64,000 nucleotides of DNA, taken from assembly GCA_000436475.1 (NCBI GenBank), contig FR886208.1, forward strand, positions 62,903 to 126,902, in the 5' to 3' direction. The notes beneath the pieces were generated by a model. It worked only from the letters and a program-made list of their open reading frames with translations. It searched no databases and was not told the origin of the DNA. Below are positions 34,605 to 43,607 of the stretch, one piece after another. Within the stretch, counting starts at the first letter, position 1; the number at the start of each line of letters is the position of its first letter. Position numbers and translations under genes: made by a program. Origin of the DNA: Eubacterium sp. CAG:248 (lineage in GTDB: Bacteria > Bacillota > Clostridia > Lachnospirales > Lachnospiraceae).

Positions 34605-36463
34605 ACAGAAGCTTCACTGATGAATCTTGACATAGCTGTATCTTGTCCATACCTTTTTTTCGGGTATACAAGATACAGCTTTTCTTTTGCCCTTGTCATG
34701 GCAACATACATAAGTCTTCTTTCCTCTTCTATCTGGCTGTCAAGTAACGCTTTATTATATGGAATTATTCCTTCACACACATCCGTTATAAATACTGCCT
34801 TGAATTCAAGTCCCTTGCAGCCATGCATTGTATATATATTGATGGCATCGTGATGTGCAGCATCACTTTTATTTGTTTTTTTCCTGTCATGATTGTTATA
34901 TTTATTATATGACTGTTGTTTTTGTTCTTCACTCTGTTCATTTATATATATAAGCCATTGCTTTATATCTGTATATTTTCTTAAAGACTGCTTCAGCTCT
35001 TCAAGTTTTCCATATACTTCTTCCCTGTTAAGTCTTTTTGCTGTTATTTCTTCTTCTATATAATCTTCATAGCCTATGCCCTTAAGTATGTAATTAACTG
35101 CTGCATATGGTGTCAGCTTTGCAAGCATTTTTATATCAAACTGCATATTATTTATTCTTTCAAGCATACTCTGATTATCTTCATAACTGCATCTTAAGGC
35201 TTCAAAACTAAACGGCTGAGTTATCATGGCTCTCTTTACATATCTGACCGGTTTATTGATTATTCTTACAACATTTTCCCTGTCATATTTTCCTGCTGCA
35301 AGCTTAAAATACGCTGCTATGTCCTTAACAAGCCAGTAATCATATATGTTTTTTTGTATCATCTGTGTCCTGCAGGCGATACCCTCACACTCAAGCTTTG
35401 TATAATATATGCTGCTTATTATATTGGTTCTTGATATAACAGCTATATCTGACAGCTTCATTCCGGCAGCCGTCAGTTCTTTTATCCTTGAAATCACATA
35501 ACATGCTTCCGCTTCTATGTCATCAGCCATGTATACATTCACTCTTCCAGCACACATGCCGCACGATCTGATATCCTTTGCAAACCTTACCTTATTATAC
35601 GCTATAAGTGTTCCCGCCGCTGATACTATCTCTGATGAACATCTGTAATTCACGTTAAGATTTATCTGTGCAGCTTCATCATAATCTTTTTTTAAACCAA
35701 GCATTATATCAGGCTTTGAACCTCTAAAGCCATATATACTCTGGTCATCGTCACCTACCACAAAAAGGTTGGCCTGCTTTCCTGCTATAAGCTTTATAGT
35801 ATCATATTGTGCCTTATTTATATCCTGAAATTCATCTATGAGTATATATCGGAACTTATTCTGCCATGCCCTTCTATAGTCAATGCGGCTCTTTAACAGT
35901 TCATAGCACATCAGTATCATATCATCATAGTCTATCAGCCTTCTTTTTATGAGCATCTGCTCATACTCCTTATATATAAGCCTGAATGTTTCTATAGGAC
36001 AGCTTACTGCCTCATAAAGTTCTGCATTTATTCTTTCACTTTTCACACGGCTTATCTCTGATATAATAGATGATACCATCTCTGACTCATCCTGATATTC
36101 CAGCTCAAAGCTGATAGCGGCATCTCTTATAAAACTATATTGTGTATCTGCTGTTATTATTGAACCTGCTGAATAATTATATGCCTGACGCAGCATATTA
36201 AAAAAAACTGCGTGGAATGTACCAAATGTAACTGATACATAAGAATCCCCAACAAGGGATAGAAAACGCTGCTTCATAGATATTGCAGCTGCCTTTGTAA
36301 ACGTAATAACTAATATAGAAGACGGCTCTATATTATGTATTCTTATAAGTCTTTCGATTCTGTTAATTATAACAGTAGTTTTACCAGAACCAGGACCTGC
36401 CAGTACAAGTGCAGGTCCATCCTTATAATATATTGCCGCCTTCTGTTCCTCACTAAAAACCAT
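34601..36463 (-). CDS. UvrD/PcrA-family superfamily 1 DNA helicase
   Basis: 3'-5' ATP-dependent DNA helicase, 620 residues. Walker A is ALVLAGPGSGKTTVIINRIERLI, motif Ia VITFTKAAAISMKQRF, Walker B FRYILIDEFQDINKAQYDTI, motif III VGDDDQSIYGFRGSKPD, and motif V/VI INIYTMHGCKGLEFKAVFITDVCEGIIP and EEERRLMYVAMTRAKEKLYLVYP. It is somewhat shorter than PcrA (~740) and lacks its C-terminal extension, so it may be a repair helicase paralogue. It is followed upstream by greA. Confidence 0.93.
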   Translation of the reverse strand: MVFSEEQKAAIYYKDGPALVLAGPGSGKTTVIINRIERLIRIHNIEPSSILVITFTKAAAISMKQRFLSLVGDSYVSVTFGTFHAVFFNMLRQAYNYSAGSIITADTQYSFIRDAAISFELEYQDESEMVSSIISEISRVKSERINAELYEAVSCPIETFRLIYKEYEQMLIKRRLIDYDDMILMCYELLKSRIDYRRAWQNKFRYILIDEFQDINKAQYDTIKLIAGKQANLFVVGDDDQSIYGFRGSKPDIMLGLKKDYDEAAQINLNVNYRCSSEIVSAAGTLIAYNKVRFAKDIRSCGMCAGRVNVYMADDIEAEACYVISRIKELTAAGMKLSDIAVISRTNIISSIYYTKLECEGIACRTQMIQKNIYDYWLVKDIAAYFKLAAGKYDRENVVRIINKPVRYVKRAMITQPFSFEALRCSYEDNQSMLERINNMQFDIKMLAKLTPYAAVNYILKGIGYEDYIEEEITAKRLNREEVYGKLEELKQSLRKYTDIKQWLIYINEQSEEQKQQSYNKYNNHDRKKTNKSDAAHHDAINIYTMHGCKGLEFKAVFITDVCEGIIPYNKALLDSQIEEERRLMYVAMTRAKEKLYLVYPKKRYGQDTAMSRFISEASV

Positions 36464-36481
36464 AAGACGCCTTTCAGTAGT

Positions 36482-36982
36482 TTAGTAACTCATAATATCA
36501 TCATCTGAGTCATCCGTATTCTCTATAGCCAGTATATCTATGAAATAGCTTACATTACTGTTAACCACTACTTCAACCCTGTCACCAGCCTTATGGCCAA
36601 GTATAGCCTTTCCTAGCGGTGACTCTATACTTATAAGTCCTTCCAGGGAATCACCCCTTACAGTTGTTACAAGTTTTATCTTCTCAGTAGTTCCATCATC
36701 TTCATACTTTACTGTTATAGTGTTATTAACACCAGCCTCATCATCTGCCGAATCTTCTGATATAATCGTGGCTGTCTTTATCATCCTCTGAAGATATCTT
36801 ATACGGCTTTCGTTCTGATTCTTGAACTTCTTTGCTGCATAATACTCGAAATTCTCACTCAGATCTCCCTGTGCTCTTGCCTCCTTGACATCTTCGAGTG
36901 CTTTTTTTCTTACTTCATGCACACGATATTCTATCTCATCTTCCATCTTCTTTATGTCGCCTGGTGTTAATTCGTTATTCAT
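36482..36982 (-). CDS. greA: Transcription elongation factor GreA/GreB family
   Basis: Rescues backtracked RNA polymerase by stimulating transcript cleavage. About 166 residues. The N-terminal coiled coil (LTPGDIKKMEDEIEYRVHEVRKKALEDVKEARAQGDLSENFEYYAAKKFKNQNESRIRYLQRMI) has the conserved acidic tip pattern GDLSENFEY. The C-terminal FKBP-like domain includes ISIESPLGKAILGHKAGDRVEV. The tip sequence agrees with GreA. ATG at 36982 has GGAG upstream; a TTG at 37003 is possible. It may be in an operon with the helicase. Confidence 0.92.
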   Translation of the reverse strand: MNNELTPGDIKKMEDEIEYRVHEVRKKALEDVKEARAQGDLSENFEYYAAKKFKNQNESRIRYLQRMIKTATIISEDSADDEAGVNNTITVKYEDDGTTEKIKLVTTVRGDSLEGLISIESPLGKAILGHKAGDRVEVVVNSNVSYFIDILAIENTDDSDDDIMSY

Positions 36983-37017
36983 GACAACTCTCACTCCTAT
37001 CAATAAGCCACTCTGTA

Positions 37018-39036
37018 TTACCAGAATATTTCTTTATATGAATATTCACCCCTGTAATTAGATGCATTATAATCAGGATACTTATATGGCTTATACACAT
37101 CCTCTCTTTGCTCATCATCCTGAGTGTATATATACATATAATTATAATCCCATGTAACTATTTCATCTCTTGCATCTCCAAGAATATTAACTGCTTCCGC
37201 ACATAATGTTGGGTGTCCATCATCCGGGAACTTCACGACAGTAACGCCATCACCATCTATCATGCCGCCACGTTTTACATCTGCATTAAGCAGGATGAAG
37301 TCCTGTCCGTCTCCTGTCCAGTTAACTGGTGTAAGAAGGTTGCCATTAAGCTCATTCTCCATCTCCCACAGCTCATTACCTTCACTGTCATAAAAGTATA
37401 TAATACCCTGGTGACCCCAGAAGTTAACAACCGCCATCTCATAGCCTGGCTTATCTGGACAGTAATTAGCAAGACTTACTCTCTGTGCATGTCCTATGCC
37501 ATCCTTTTTTAATATGTTTCCATCAAAATCGCAGAGAATAAATCCCTGTGTTCCTGCAACGCATGCAAAAAATTTCTTACCCTTATTAGGTCCTGACTCG
37601 AATCTGCCAGGTACTATCTCATCTATATGATCATCCTTAAAAGGCATTGTCCATAATCTTTTACCATGGCAGTCAAGCATATTAAAACCAACAAGAAGCT
37701 CATCATGACCATCTCCATTGATATCTATGGCAAAAGGAAAATGTCCTGTATTCTTATCACTCTGGAAATGCCACATAACCTCAAGATTATCATTAAGTGC
37801 ATATACTCTGCAGTATCTGTCCTTAATAAGAATATCTCTTGGCTTATCAAGTCCACGGAAATTGCATATTCTCATTCCATCTGGATTGATTCTGTCAAAT
37901 GCATATTCTCCATCTGGTACTCCTATAATAGTGCCATCCTCAGCTGCTGTAGAATAAGGTGTCTTTGCTCTTTTCTTGACTTCGCCTGTACGTCCATCAA
38001 GAATAAGCACCTCAAAATTCTTTGCTGTTATAACCTCGTCATAGCCATCGCCATCTATATCGTATATCTGCATAGGCATATCCGCTGAAATATTACCAAT
38101 CTCAGTGTTATCTGTAGGTTCACCATGCTGCCACAATATATTGCCATCAAGATCCATAGCTGTAAGACAGCTTATTGTACCATAAGCATCTCTGTTAACT
38201 CTCTTCTGGCATTGTGCCATAACCATCTGATATTCTTTTGTTCCAAGCAGATGTCCGAATCTTAACTGTCTTCCAGTACCACAGCCCTTAAGGTCTATTT
38301 TTTTGGCAAGTTTCATCTTAGGATACTTTTTCTGTGCTGTCTCACACTTTAATTCATATTCTGTTCTGTCTTTTTCTATTCTTTGGGCTGTTGCTTCATC
38401 AACTGTTACCTTTACATAACCGAATGCAGCCGGTATCGTTGCTGTCACAGCGACTTTTCCACCATGAAGTGCGTAATCTGTCTGCACATCTATATATGTA
38501 CTGCCATCTACGCTGCATATAACATGGCTTCCTTTAACAGATACCTTTATGTTATATGTGTCATCGCAATTGTAGTCAAAGTCAACGCTTTTGATTTCTT
38601 CTACATCTTCTTTATGTCTGTATACAAGCTTCAGCTTCTTATCTTCAAATATACATGCAAGAAGGTTCAGGGAATTCTGCGCACAAAAACCAATACCTGC
38701 GCTTCCCCATTTGGTATTGAACATTCTAAGTCCTGCTTCTATATCATAATCTCTCCAGAATCTGTCACCGGTTTCTAGTGTAGGGAATGTCCTGTGTGGT
38801 TCTGTATTGTGAAGCCTCATCTGTTCCATATAATGTCTGCCATTATACTCCATAATGCACCATGAGGCACCCTGTCCGTTATATCTGTAGTTACATACAG
38901 GGTCATACCATCGTCCATAAAATCCAGGATAATGTATAAAATGATATTCCCCCATAGCCGAATGGTTTTTGTCATATGGGAACTCTCCTATAGGAAAATC
39001 CATGAAGTCCTCATCTATCAAGCTAATGTTTTTCAT
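37018..39036 (-). CDS. Rhamnogalacturonan lyase-like beta-propeller protein (PL11-like), no signal peptide
   Basis: 672-residue protein. The second half has repeated calcium-binding-like blades: DIDGDGYDEVITAKNFEVLILDGRTGEV, FAIDINGDGHDELLVGFNMLDCHGKRLW and CDFDGNILKKDG, the pattern of PL11 rhamnogalacturonan lyases and FG-GAP proteins. The N-terminal ~220 residues form a beta-rich, laminin-G/DUF1080-like region (GIGFCAQNSLNLLACIFEDKKLKLVYRH). No signal peptide or anchor is visible, so it is probably cytoplasmic, acting on imported pectin oligosaccharides. The ATG at 39036 has GGAGG eight bases upstream. The activity is inferred from fold similarity only. Confidence 0.65.
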   Translation of the reverse strand: MKNISLIDEDFMDFPIGEFPYDKNHSAMGEYHFIHYPGFYGRWYDPVCNYRYNGQGASWCIMEYNGRHYMEQMRLHNTEPHRTFPTLETGDRFWRDYDIEAGLRMFNTKWGSAGIGFCAQNSLNLLACIFEDKKLKLVYRHKEDVEEIKSVDFDYNCDDTYNIKVSVKGSHVICSVDGSTYIDVQTDYALHGGKVAVTATIPAAFGYVKVTVDEATAQRIEKDRTEYELKCETAQKKYPKMKLAKKIDLKGCGTGRQLRFGHLLGTKEYQMVMAQCQKRVNRDAYGTISCLTAMDLDGNILWQHGEPTDNTEIGNISADMPMQIYDIDGDGYDEVITAKNFEVLILDGRTGEVKKRAKTPYSTAAEDGTIIGVPDGEYAFDRINPDGMRICNFRGLDKPRDILIKDRYCRVYALNDNLEVMWHFQSDKNTGHFPFAIDINGDGHDELLVGFNMLDCHGKRLWTMPFKDDHIDEIVPGRFESGPNKGKKFFACVAGTQGFILCDFDGNILKKDGIGHAQRVSLANYCPDKPGYEMAVVNFWGHQGIIYFYDSEGNELWEMENELNGNLLTPVNWTGDGQDFILLNADVKRGGMIDGDGVTVVKFPDDGHPTLCAEAVNILGDARDEIVTWDYNYMYIYTQDDEQREDVYKPYKYPDYNASNYRGEYSYKEIFW

Positions 39037-39153
39037 AAAGCAATCCTCCATTATATTTATTGATACTCAGATGTGTATTGTTTGAATATATTGATATTAT
39101 ACATCCACCATCTGATTGCAACAACCCATAAATATTGTCCTTTTGCTTATATA

Positions 39154-39702
39154 TTACTGATTATTATTCTTTTTTGCATTCCTATGAAGTGCTATTGGCT
39201 TTCTTGATACATTCTCTGTTTCTCTTTCATCGAGAGTATGCATCTTTCCGTTACGGTCTCTCTTATGCTTAGGCTTCTCTCCTACATAAACTGCTGTCTG
39301 GTTTTCTTTATTAAGCTTTGCCATACAGTCAGGACAAAATCTTCCATATCTGATATCAGCGCCACACATCTGGCATTTTATGTATGAATCTGAACCATCT
39401 GGAATCTCTATTCTTCCCTGATATAAAAACTTCTGGATAGTTTTTACACTGACACCTGTTGCATCTGCAATAGTCACTGCATTCTGAGGTCCATGTGTTT
39501 CAAGATATTCTCTTATTTTTCCAAAATCTGTATATTCTTTATTTCCACACTTTGGACATTCATATGTCTCTCCAAAAGCATATACCATTGTAGTTCCACA
39601 TTTAGGACAGATTTTTGTCATAGAATACTGATCATCTATTTCTGCTCTTACGAACTCCCGTTTTTGTTTTTTTTCTAAGCTATTGCTTCCTGTTTCCCTC
39701 AT
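39154..39702 (-). CDS. Zinc-ribbon/HTH protein, flagellar-regulator-like
   Basis: 182 residues with two zinc-ribbon motifs, ICPKCGTTMVYAFGETYECPKCGNK and IKCQMCGADIRYGRFCPDCM. They flank a helix-turn-helix-like segment (AVTIADATGVSVKTIQKFLYQGRIEIPDG). This arrangement resembles the YvyF/TIGR03826 flagellar operon proteins and MerR-like regulators, but no flagellar genes are in view. The C-terminus is basic. GGAG precedes the ATG. It may bind DNA or RNA; function unproved. Confidence 0.7.
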   Translation of the reverse strand: MRETGSNSLEKKQKREFVRAEIDDQYSMTKICPKCGTTMVYAFGETYECPKCGNKEYTDFGKIREYLETHGPQNAVTIADATGVSVKTIQKFLYQGRIEIPDGSDSYIKCQMCGADIRYGRFCPDCMAKLNKENQTAVYVGEKPKHKRDRNGKMHTLDERETENVSRKPIALHRNAKKNNNQ

Positions 39703-39823
39703 ATTAGTTTCTCCAATTCCTCTTTCCCTTTTTATATACTGAATTCATTTTATTTACTGAATACTTTCTTAATTTGCTGAATTCATTTTCACTTAATACT
39801 TTTTTATTTTCCAGCTTTTATTA

Positions 39824-40579
39824 TCATGTTTTCTTTTTATTCACCTGTTTATTATTGTTATTAATATACTTAGGCGGTTCTCTTAATGCATTTCTAATAG
39901 CCGCCCTGTTAGCATTAATCTGGGTATTCTTTGCTGTTGAAAGATAGTATCTTTGTTTTGCATTGATATAATGTACAATATCTGTGTTACATGATGTTAA
40001 AGCACATCCATATATTATCTTTTTTTCACCTGCCTTTACTTTTCTTACAACGACTCCCATAAGGCTTATAGTTTCATCCGTATCTTTAAATACAAGTCTA
40101 ACTGGCGATTTATTAACCTCTATGTCTTCATTTCCCACGAATGAAAATCCATTCTCACTTATATCTTTTAAAATAACATTAACAGCTTTTTTATTAATAC
40201 CTATCTGTGCTACTGCTCCTAATCCAAGAAACAGCCGGAATGCCTGTCTTCTATTCATCTCATAACCTTCCACGGATGAGGTTATCTTATACATCGACTT
40301 TCCATTCTCAGTGACAGTCGATATTCCTACACCTCTCCATAGCACAGGATTCTTATCTTCTCTTATATATACAAGACTGACTGACAGAGTAACTGAAGCC
40401 TCAAAAGAGACTCTTTTTCCATCTATAATTATAGGTCTGGCATACAGATAATTCATGCCTGTATCTATACATTGCGACTTAAACTCCAGTTTTCTTGCAG
40501 CTGCACTGACCTCTATCGTAAGCTCAGCATCTTTTGGAACTTCTTTTATAAGCATTATATTCTCCGTCTTAATAATCAT
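39824..40579 (-). CDS. PilZ-domain protein (YcgR-like c-di-GMP effector)
   Basis: 251 residues. The N-terminal beta domain resembles the YcgR family (ELTIEVSAAARKLEFKSQCIDTGMNYLYARPI). The PilZ domain follows with the c-di-GMP-binding RxxxR in MNRRQAFRLFLG at about residue 128 and the DISENGFSFVG motif (DxSxxG). Both motifs are intact, so ligand binding is expected. The C-terminus is basic and asparagine-rich. A GGDEF-EAL protein 1 kb away could control the ligand. The output (motility, secretion or polysaccharide) cannot be read. Confidence 0.85.
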   Translation of the reverse strand: MIIKTENIMLIKEVPKDAELTIEVSAAARKLEFKSQCIDTGMNYLYARPIIIDGKRVSFEASVTLSVSLVYIREDKNPVLWRGVGISTVTENGKSMYKITSSVEGYEMNRRQAFRLFLGLGAVAQIGINKKAVNVILKDISENGFSFVGNEDIEVNKSPVRLVFKDTDETISLMGVVVRKVKAGEKKIIYGCALTSCNTDIVHYINAKQRYYLSTAKNTQINANRAAIRNALREPPKYINNNNKQVNKKKT

Positions 40580-40737
40580 CTTCCCTGATAATTACAAAAT
40601 ATTTCCTTAATAATAACACTAAATCATTCAAAATAAAAGCCCCCAAAAATGTTTAGTTTACATTATCCAACTCACTTACTGATTTTGATCAGCTGGTGTA
40701 TATAAGGCAAATATAAGCTTTAGACAATAGACAGCAT

Positions 40738-40780
40738 AAAAAGAAAGGCAGGCCAAACCCAAAAGCGGGCCAGCCTGCCT
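40738..40780 (-). terminator. Terminator of the yebC gene
   Basis: AGGCAGGC and GCCTGCCT with an additional GGCC/GGCC inner pair form a strong GC-rich hairpin; on the minus strand it is followed by TTCTTTTTATG, 22 bases after the yebC stop. The rest of the 40580-40801 gap shows nothing else. Confidence 0.8.
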
Positions 40781-40801
40781 CTAATACAATACATTAAAGC
40801 A

Positions 40802-41545
40802 TTATTCTTCATCTTCTACTGGTTCATCCCAGTTGTGGTAAACATTCTGAACATCATCCTCTTCGTCAAGAAGTGCAAGTATTCTTCTCATTTTCTTAAT
40901 ATCATCTTCTGATGTAAGTTCAACCATAGTCTGAGGTATCATAGTAACCTCTGCTGATGCGAATGTTACACCTTCGTTTGAAAGTGCATCACTTACAGTT
41001 CCAAAATCATCTGGAGCTGTTGTTATCTCATAGCAGTCATCTTCTTCATTAAAATCATCTGCGCCGGCATCAAGAGCAAGCATCATAAGGTCGTCTGCAT
41101 CCTTGTCACATTCTTCCTTATCTACGATTATCTGTCCCTTGTTATCAAACATAAATGATACACAGCCAGGTGTACCTACATTACCGCCACCCTTTGTAAA
41201 TGCATTTCTTATGTTAGATGCTGCACGGTTTCTATTATCTGTTAAAGCCTCAACTATGATAGCTGTTCCGTTAGGACCATATCCTTCATATGTAACTGAT
41301 TCAAAATCAGACATATCTGTGCTTGCAGCCTTCTTAATAGCTCTGTCAATTGTATCATTAGGCATATTAGCTGCCTTACACTTAGTAACAACCTGTCTTA
41401 GCTTACTATTATTATTAACATCAGGTCCACCTTCTTTAACGGCAACCATAATCTCCTTACCAAGTCTTGTAAATATTTTACCCTTAGCAGCATCATTAGC
41501 AGCTTTCTTATGGGCTATGTTAGCAAATTTTGAATGTCCTGACAT
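40802..41545 (-). CDS. yebC: YebC/PmpR-family regulatory protein
   Basis: Conserved cytoplasmic protein of 247 residues, linked in recent work to transcriptional control and to relief of ribosome stalling at proline runs. MSGHSKFANIAHKKAANDAAKGKIFTRLGKEIMVAVKEGGPDVNNNSKLRQVVTKCKAANMPNDTIDRAIKKA is the family N-terminal domain. YEGYGPNGTAIIVEALTDNRNRAASNIRNAFTKGGGNVGTPGCVSFMFD is the central signature. The C-terminus is acidic as usual. It is single in its operon, with a strong terminator. Confidence 0.96.
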   Translation of the reverse strand: MSGHSKFANIAHKKAANDAAKGKIFTRLGKEIMVAVKEGGPDVNNNSKLRQVVTKCKAANMPNDTIDRAIKKAASTDMSDFESVTYEGYGPNGTAIIVEALTDNRNRAASNIRNAFTKGGGNVGTPGCVSFMFDNKGQIIVDKEECDKDADDLMMLALDAGADDFNEEDDCYEITTAPDDFGTVSDALSNEGVTFASAEVTMIPQTMVELTSEDDIKKMRRILALLDEEDDVQNVYHNWDEPVEDEE

Positions 41546-41598
41546 TTTATTTCTCCTTTTTTAACTCAATTATCTAAAATACGCCGACAGATATTTTA

Positions 41599-42969
41599 TC
41601 ACTCTTTACCTGACTTTTCAAGCAATAACACAAAATCTTCTATTGGCATAGGTCTGTAATAATAATACCCCTGGGCATAGATACATCCATTATTAACAAG
41701 AAAATCAGCCTGTTCCTTTGTTTCAACCCCTTCTGCTATCATGTCTATGCCAAGAGCTCTGATCATCTGTATAACATTCTTTAACAGAATTCTTCCCTTA
41801 TCCGTAGCTATATCATCCACAAATGTTTTATCAATCTTAACTTCATCAACATGTTCATCCTTAAGCATTCCAAGTGATGAATAACCAGAACCAAAATCAT
41901 CCATAGAAAACCTGTATCCACAATCCTGAAGTGATTTAATCTTTCTATAAAGACTGCTCTCTTCACTTGTAAATGCGCTTTCTGTAATCTCTAAAGGTAT
42001 AAGCTTTGGATTGATATCATATTTGCTTGTAATTTTTTTAATCCTGTCTATAAAATCTTCCTGATAGACATGCATTCTCGATACATTAATAGATATAGGA
42101 ACTGGGGTTTTGCCTTCCTTTTCAAGCTGTTTTATATAATAGCACACCTTGTCCCACATATAGTCATCAACGTCAAGCACATATCCATTCTTTTCTATAA
42201 CTGGTATAAACTCATCCGGATATACCATACTTCCGTCCTCACGCTGCCATCTAACAAGTGCTTCACCGCCAACTATACGTCCTGTACGCATATCAACCTT
42301 TGGCTGTATATATGTCTTTATGCAGTCATTCTTAAGTGCTGGCAGTATATCATTCTCTATCTTTTTCTCAAAGAGCATTTTCTCACGCATATCAGTATCA
42401 TAGAACTCATATACCCTGAATACCTTGCCCTTAATCCTATTTAATGCAAGATCTGCATAGTCACACATAAGGCTTATATCAAGATTTCCAGCATTGGTAC
42501 ATATGCCAAATGCCGGGATAATCTTACATGATATCTCATAGCTGTCTATCTCTTTCTTAATATCCTTTGATATATCTATAAGCTGCTGTTCGTCCTCAAA
42601 CTTCGTACACAGGGTAAATATATCTGCCCTCAGATGTCCTGCAACAGCATATTCTCCTATATATCTTTGAAACAGTTCTGATATGTACTTTAACAGTTTA
42701 TCGCCCTCCTGTCTCCCACAGAATTCATTCACCGTTTTAAAATGATATATATCCATTCTTATGACTGCAAATCTTTTATCCGGATTTTTTTTCATTAATT
42801 CATTGGACTGATAGAAAAATGCTTTTATTCCATATAATCCTGTCAATGGCGACTCATTGCTGTTAATATTATTATCAGCCATTTTCTTTAACGAATATAA
42901 ATATAATTCATCTCTTTCAACTTTTGAAGCCGTTATTTTCTTCTGTTGATTGTCTCTTGTATGTTCCAT
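41599..42969 (-). CDS. Cyclic-di-GMP phosphodiesterase with degenerate GGDEF and intact EAL domains
   Basis: 456-residue signalling protein without membrane spans. The N-terminal GGDEF-like domain has the GD-x-LL part (GRQEGDKLLKYISELFQRY), but the active-site position reads GHLRADIF instead of RxGGDEF, so it should not synthesise c-di-GMP. The EAL domain looks active: GGEALVRWQ, EITESAF, FSMDDFGSGYSSLG, VKIDKTFVDD and MIAEGVETKEQADFL. It should hydrolyse c-di-GMP, perhaps with GTP sensing by the dead cyclase domain. The ATG at 42969 has GAGAGG upstream. A PilZ effector lies nearby. Confidence 0.9.
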   Translation of the reverse strand: MEHTRDNQQKKITASKVERDELYLYSLKKMADNNINSNESPLTGLYGIKAFFYQSNELMKKNPDKRFAVIRMDIYHFKTVNEFCGRQEGDKLLKYISELFQRYIGEYAVAGHLRADIFTLCTKFEDEQQLIDISKDIKKEIDSYEISCKIIPAFGICTNAGNLDISLMCDYADLALNRIKGKVFRVYEFYDTDMREKMLFEKKIENDILPALKNDCIKTYIQPKVDMRTGRIVGGEALVRWQREDGSMVYPDEFIPVIEKNGYVLDVDDYMWDKVCYYIKQLEKEGKTPVPISINVSRMHVYQEDFIDRIKKITSKYDINPKLIPLEITESAFTSEESSLYRKIKSLQDCGYRFSMDDFGSGYSSLGMLKDEHVDEVKIDKTFVDDIATDKGRILLKNVIQMIRALGIDMIAEGVETKEQADFLVNNGCIYAQGYYYYRPMPIEDFVLLLEKSGKE

Positions 42970-43072
42970 AAATAGCCTCTCTGATAAATGCAATACATTA
43001 ATATGTACAATTTCTTTTGCTTCACACGTTTAATTTTCGTCAATTATACCACATGTCTGCATAAAAAGCAAA

Positions 43073-43117
43073 AAATATCGTTATACCTGGCATATCATAG
43101 CCAGATATAACGATATT
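43073..43117 (-). terminator. Terminator of the HIT gene
   Basis: AATATCGTTATACCTGGC and GCCAGATATAACGATATT form a stem with one mismatch and an eight-base loop; on the minus strand it is followed by TTTTTTGCTTTTT. It probably also ends the pnp transcript. Confidence 0.85.
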
Positions 43118-43152
43118 TCACACTACAACATTAATAAATATGATGTTATAGA

Positions 43153-43572
43153 TTAAAGATTTGCCTTAATCTTTTCAATCATTTCTGCATATTCTGCATC
43201 TGTTAAATACTTTTTGTCAGGATTCATAAGGAATACCCCACCCCATTCATATTCATCCTTGTATTTAGGGCAAAGATGAAAATGAAGATGATGTCCTGTA
43301 TCTCCATATGCACCATAATTAACCTTATCTGGATTGAAAGCTTTCATGATAGCTCTTGCAACTCTTGCAACATCTTCAAAGTAAGCTGCTCTTTCTTCTG
43401 CTGTAAGCTCATTCATATCACCTACATGCTTTTTGTGAGCTACGATACATCTTCCTGGATGGCTCTGCTCCTTGAAAAGATATACCTTAGATGTTTCTAA
43501 TTCACAGATTTTAATACCGAACTTTGCAACAAGTTCACCTTCCATACAATATGCACAATTCTGATCTACCAT
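43153..43572 (-). CDS. HIT-family nucleotide hydrolase/transferase
   Basis: Histidine-triad protein of 139 residues. The catalytic triad is HHLHFHLCPK near residue 95, and the N-terminal CAYCMEGELVAKFGIKICELETSKVYLFKEQSHPGRCIVAHKKHVGDMNELTAEE is typical of the Hint/HinT branch. Such enzymes hydrolyse nucleoside phosphoramidates or adenylates; the physiological substrate is unclear. It lies 35 bases after pnp with its own AGGAGG site, and is probably co-transcribed. Confidence 0.93.
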   Translation of the reverse strand: MVDQNCAYCMEGELVAKFGIKICELETSKVYLFKEQSHPGRCIVAHKKHVGDMNELTAEERAAYFEDVARVARAIMKAFNPDKVNYGAYGDTGHHLHFHLCPKYKDEYEWGGVFLMNPDKKYLTDAEYAEMIEKIKANL

Positions 43573-43607
43573 GTCTGTATCCTCCTTATAATTTAATGTA
43601 TTTATAT

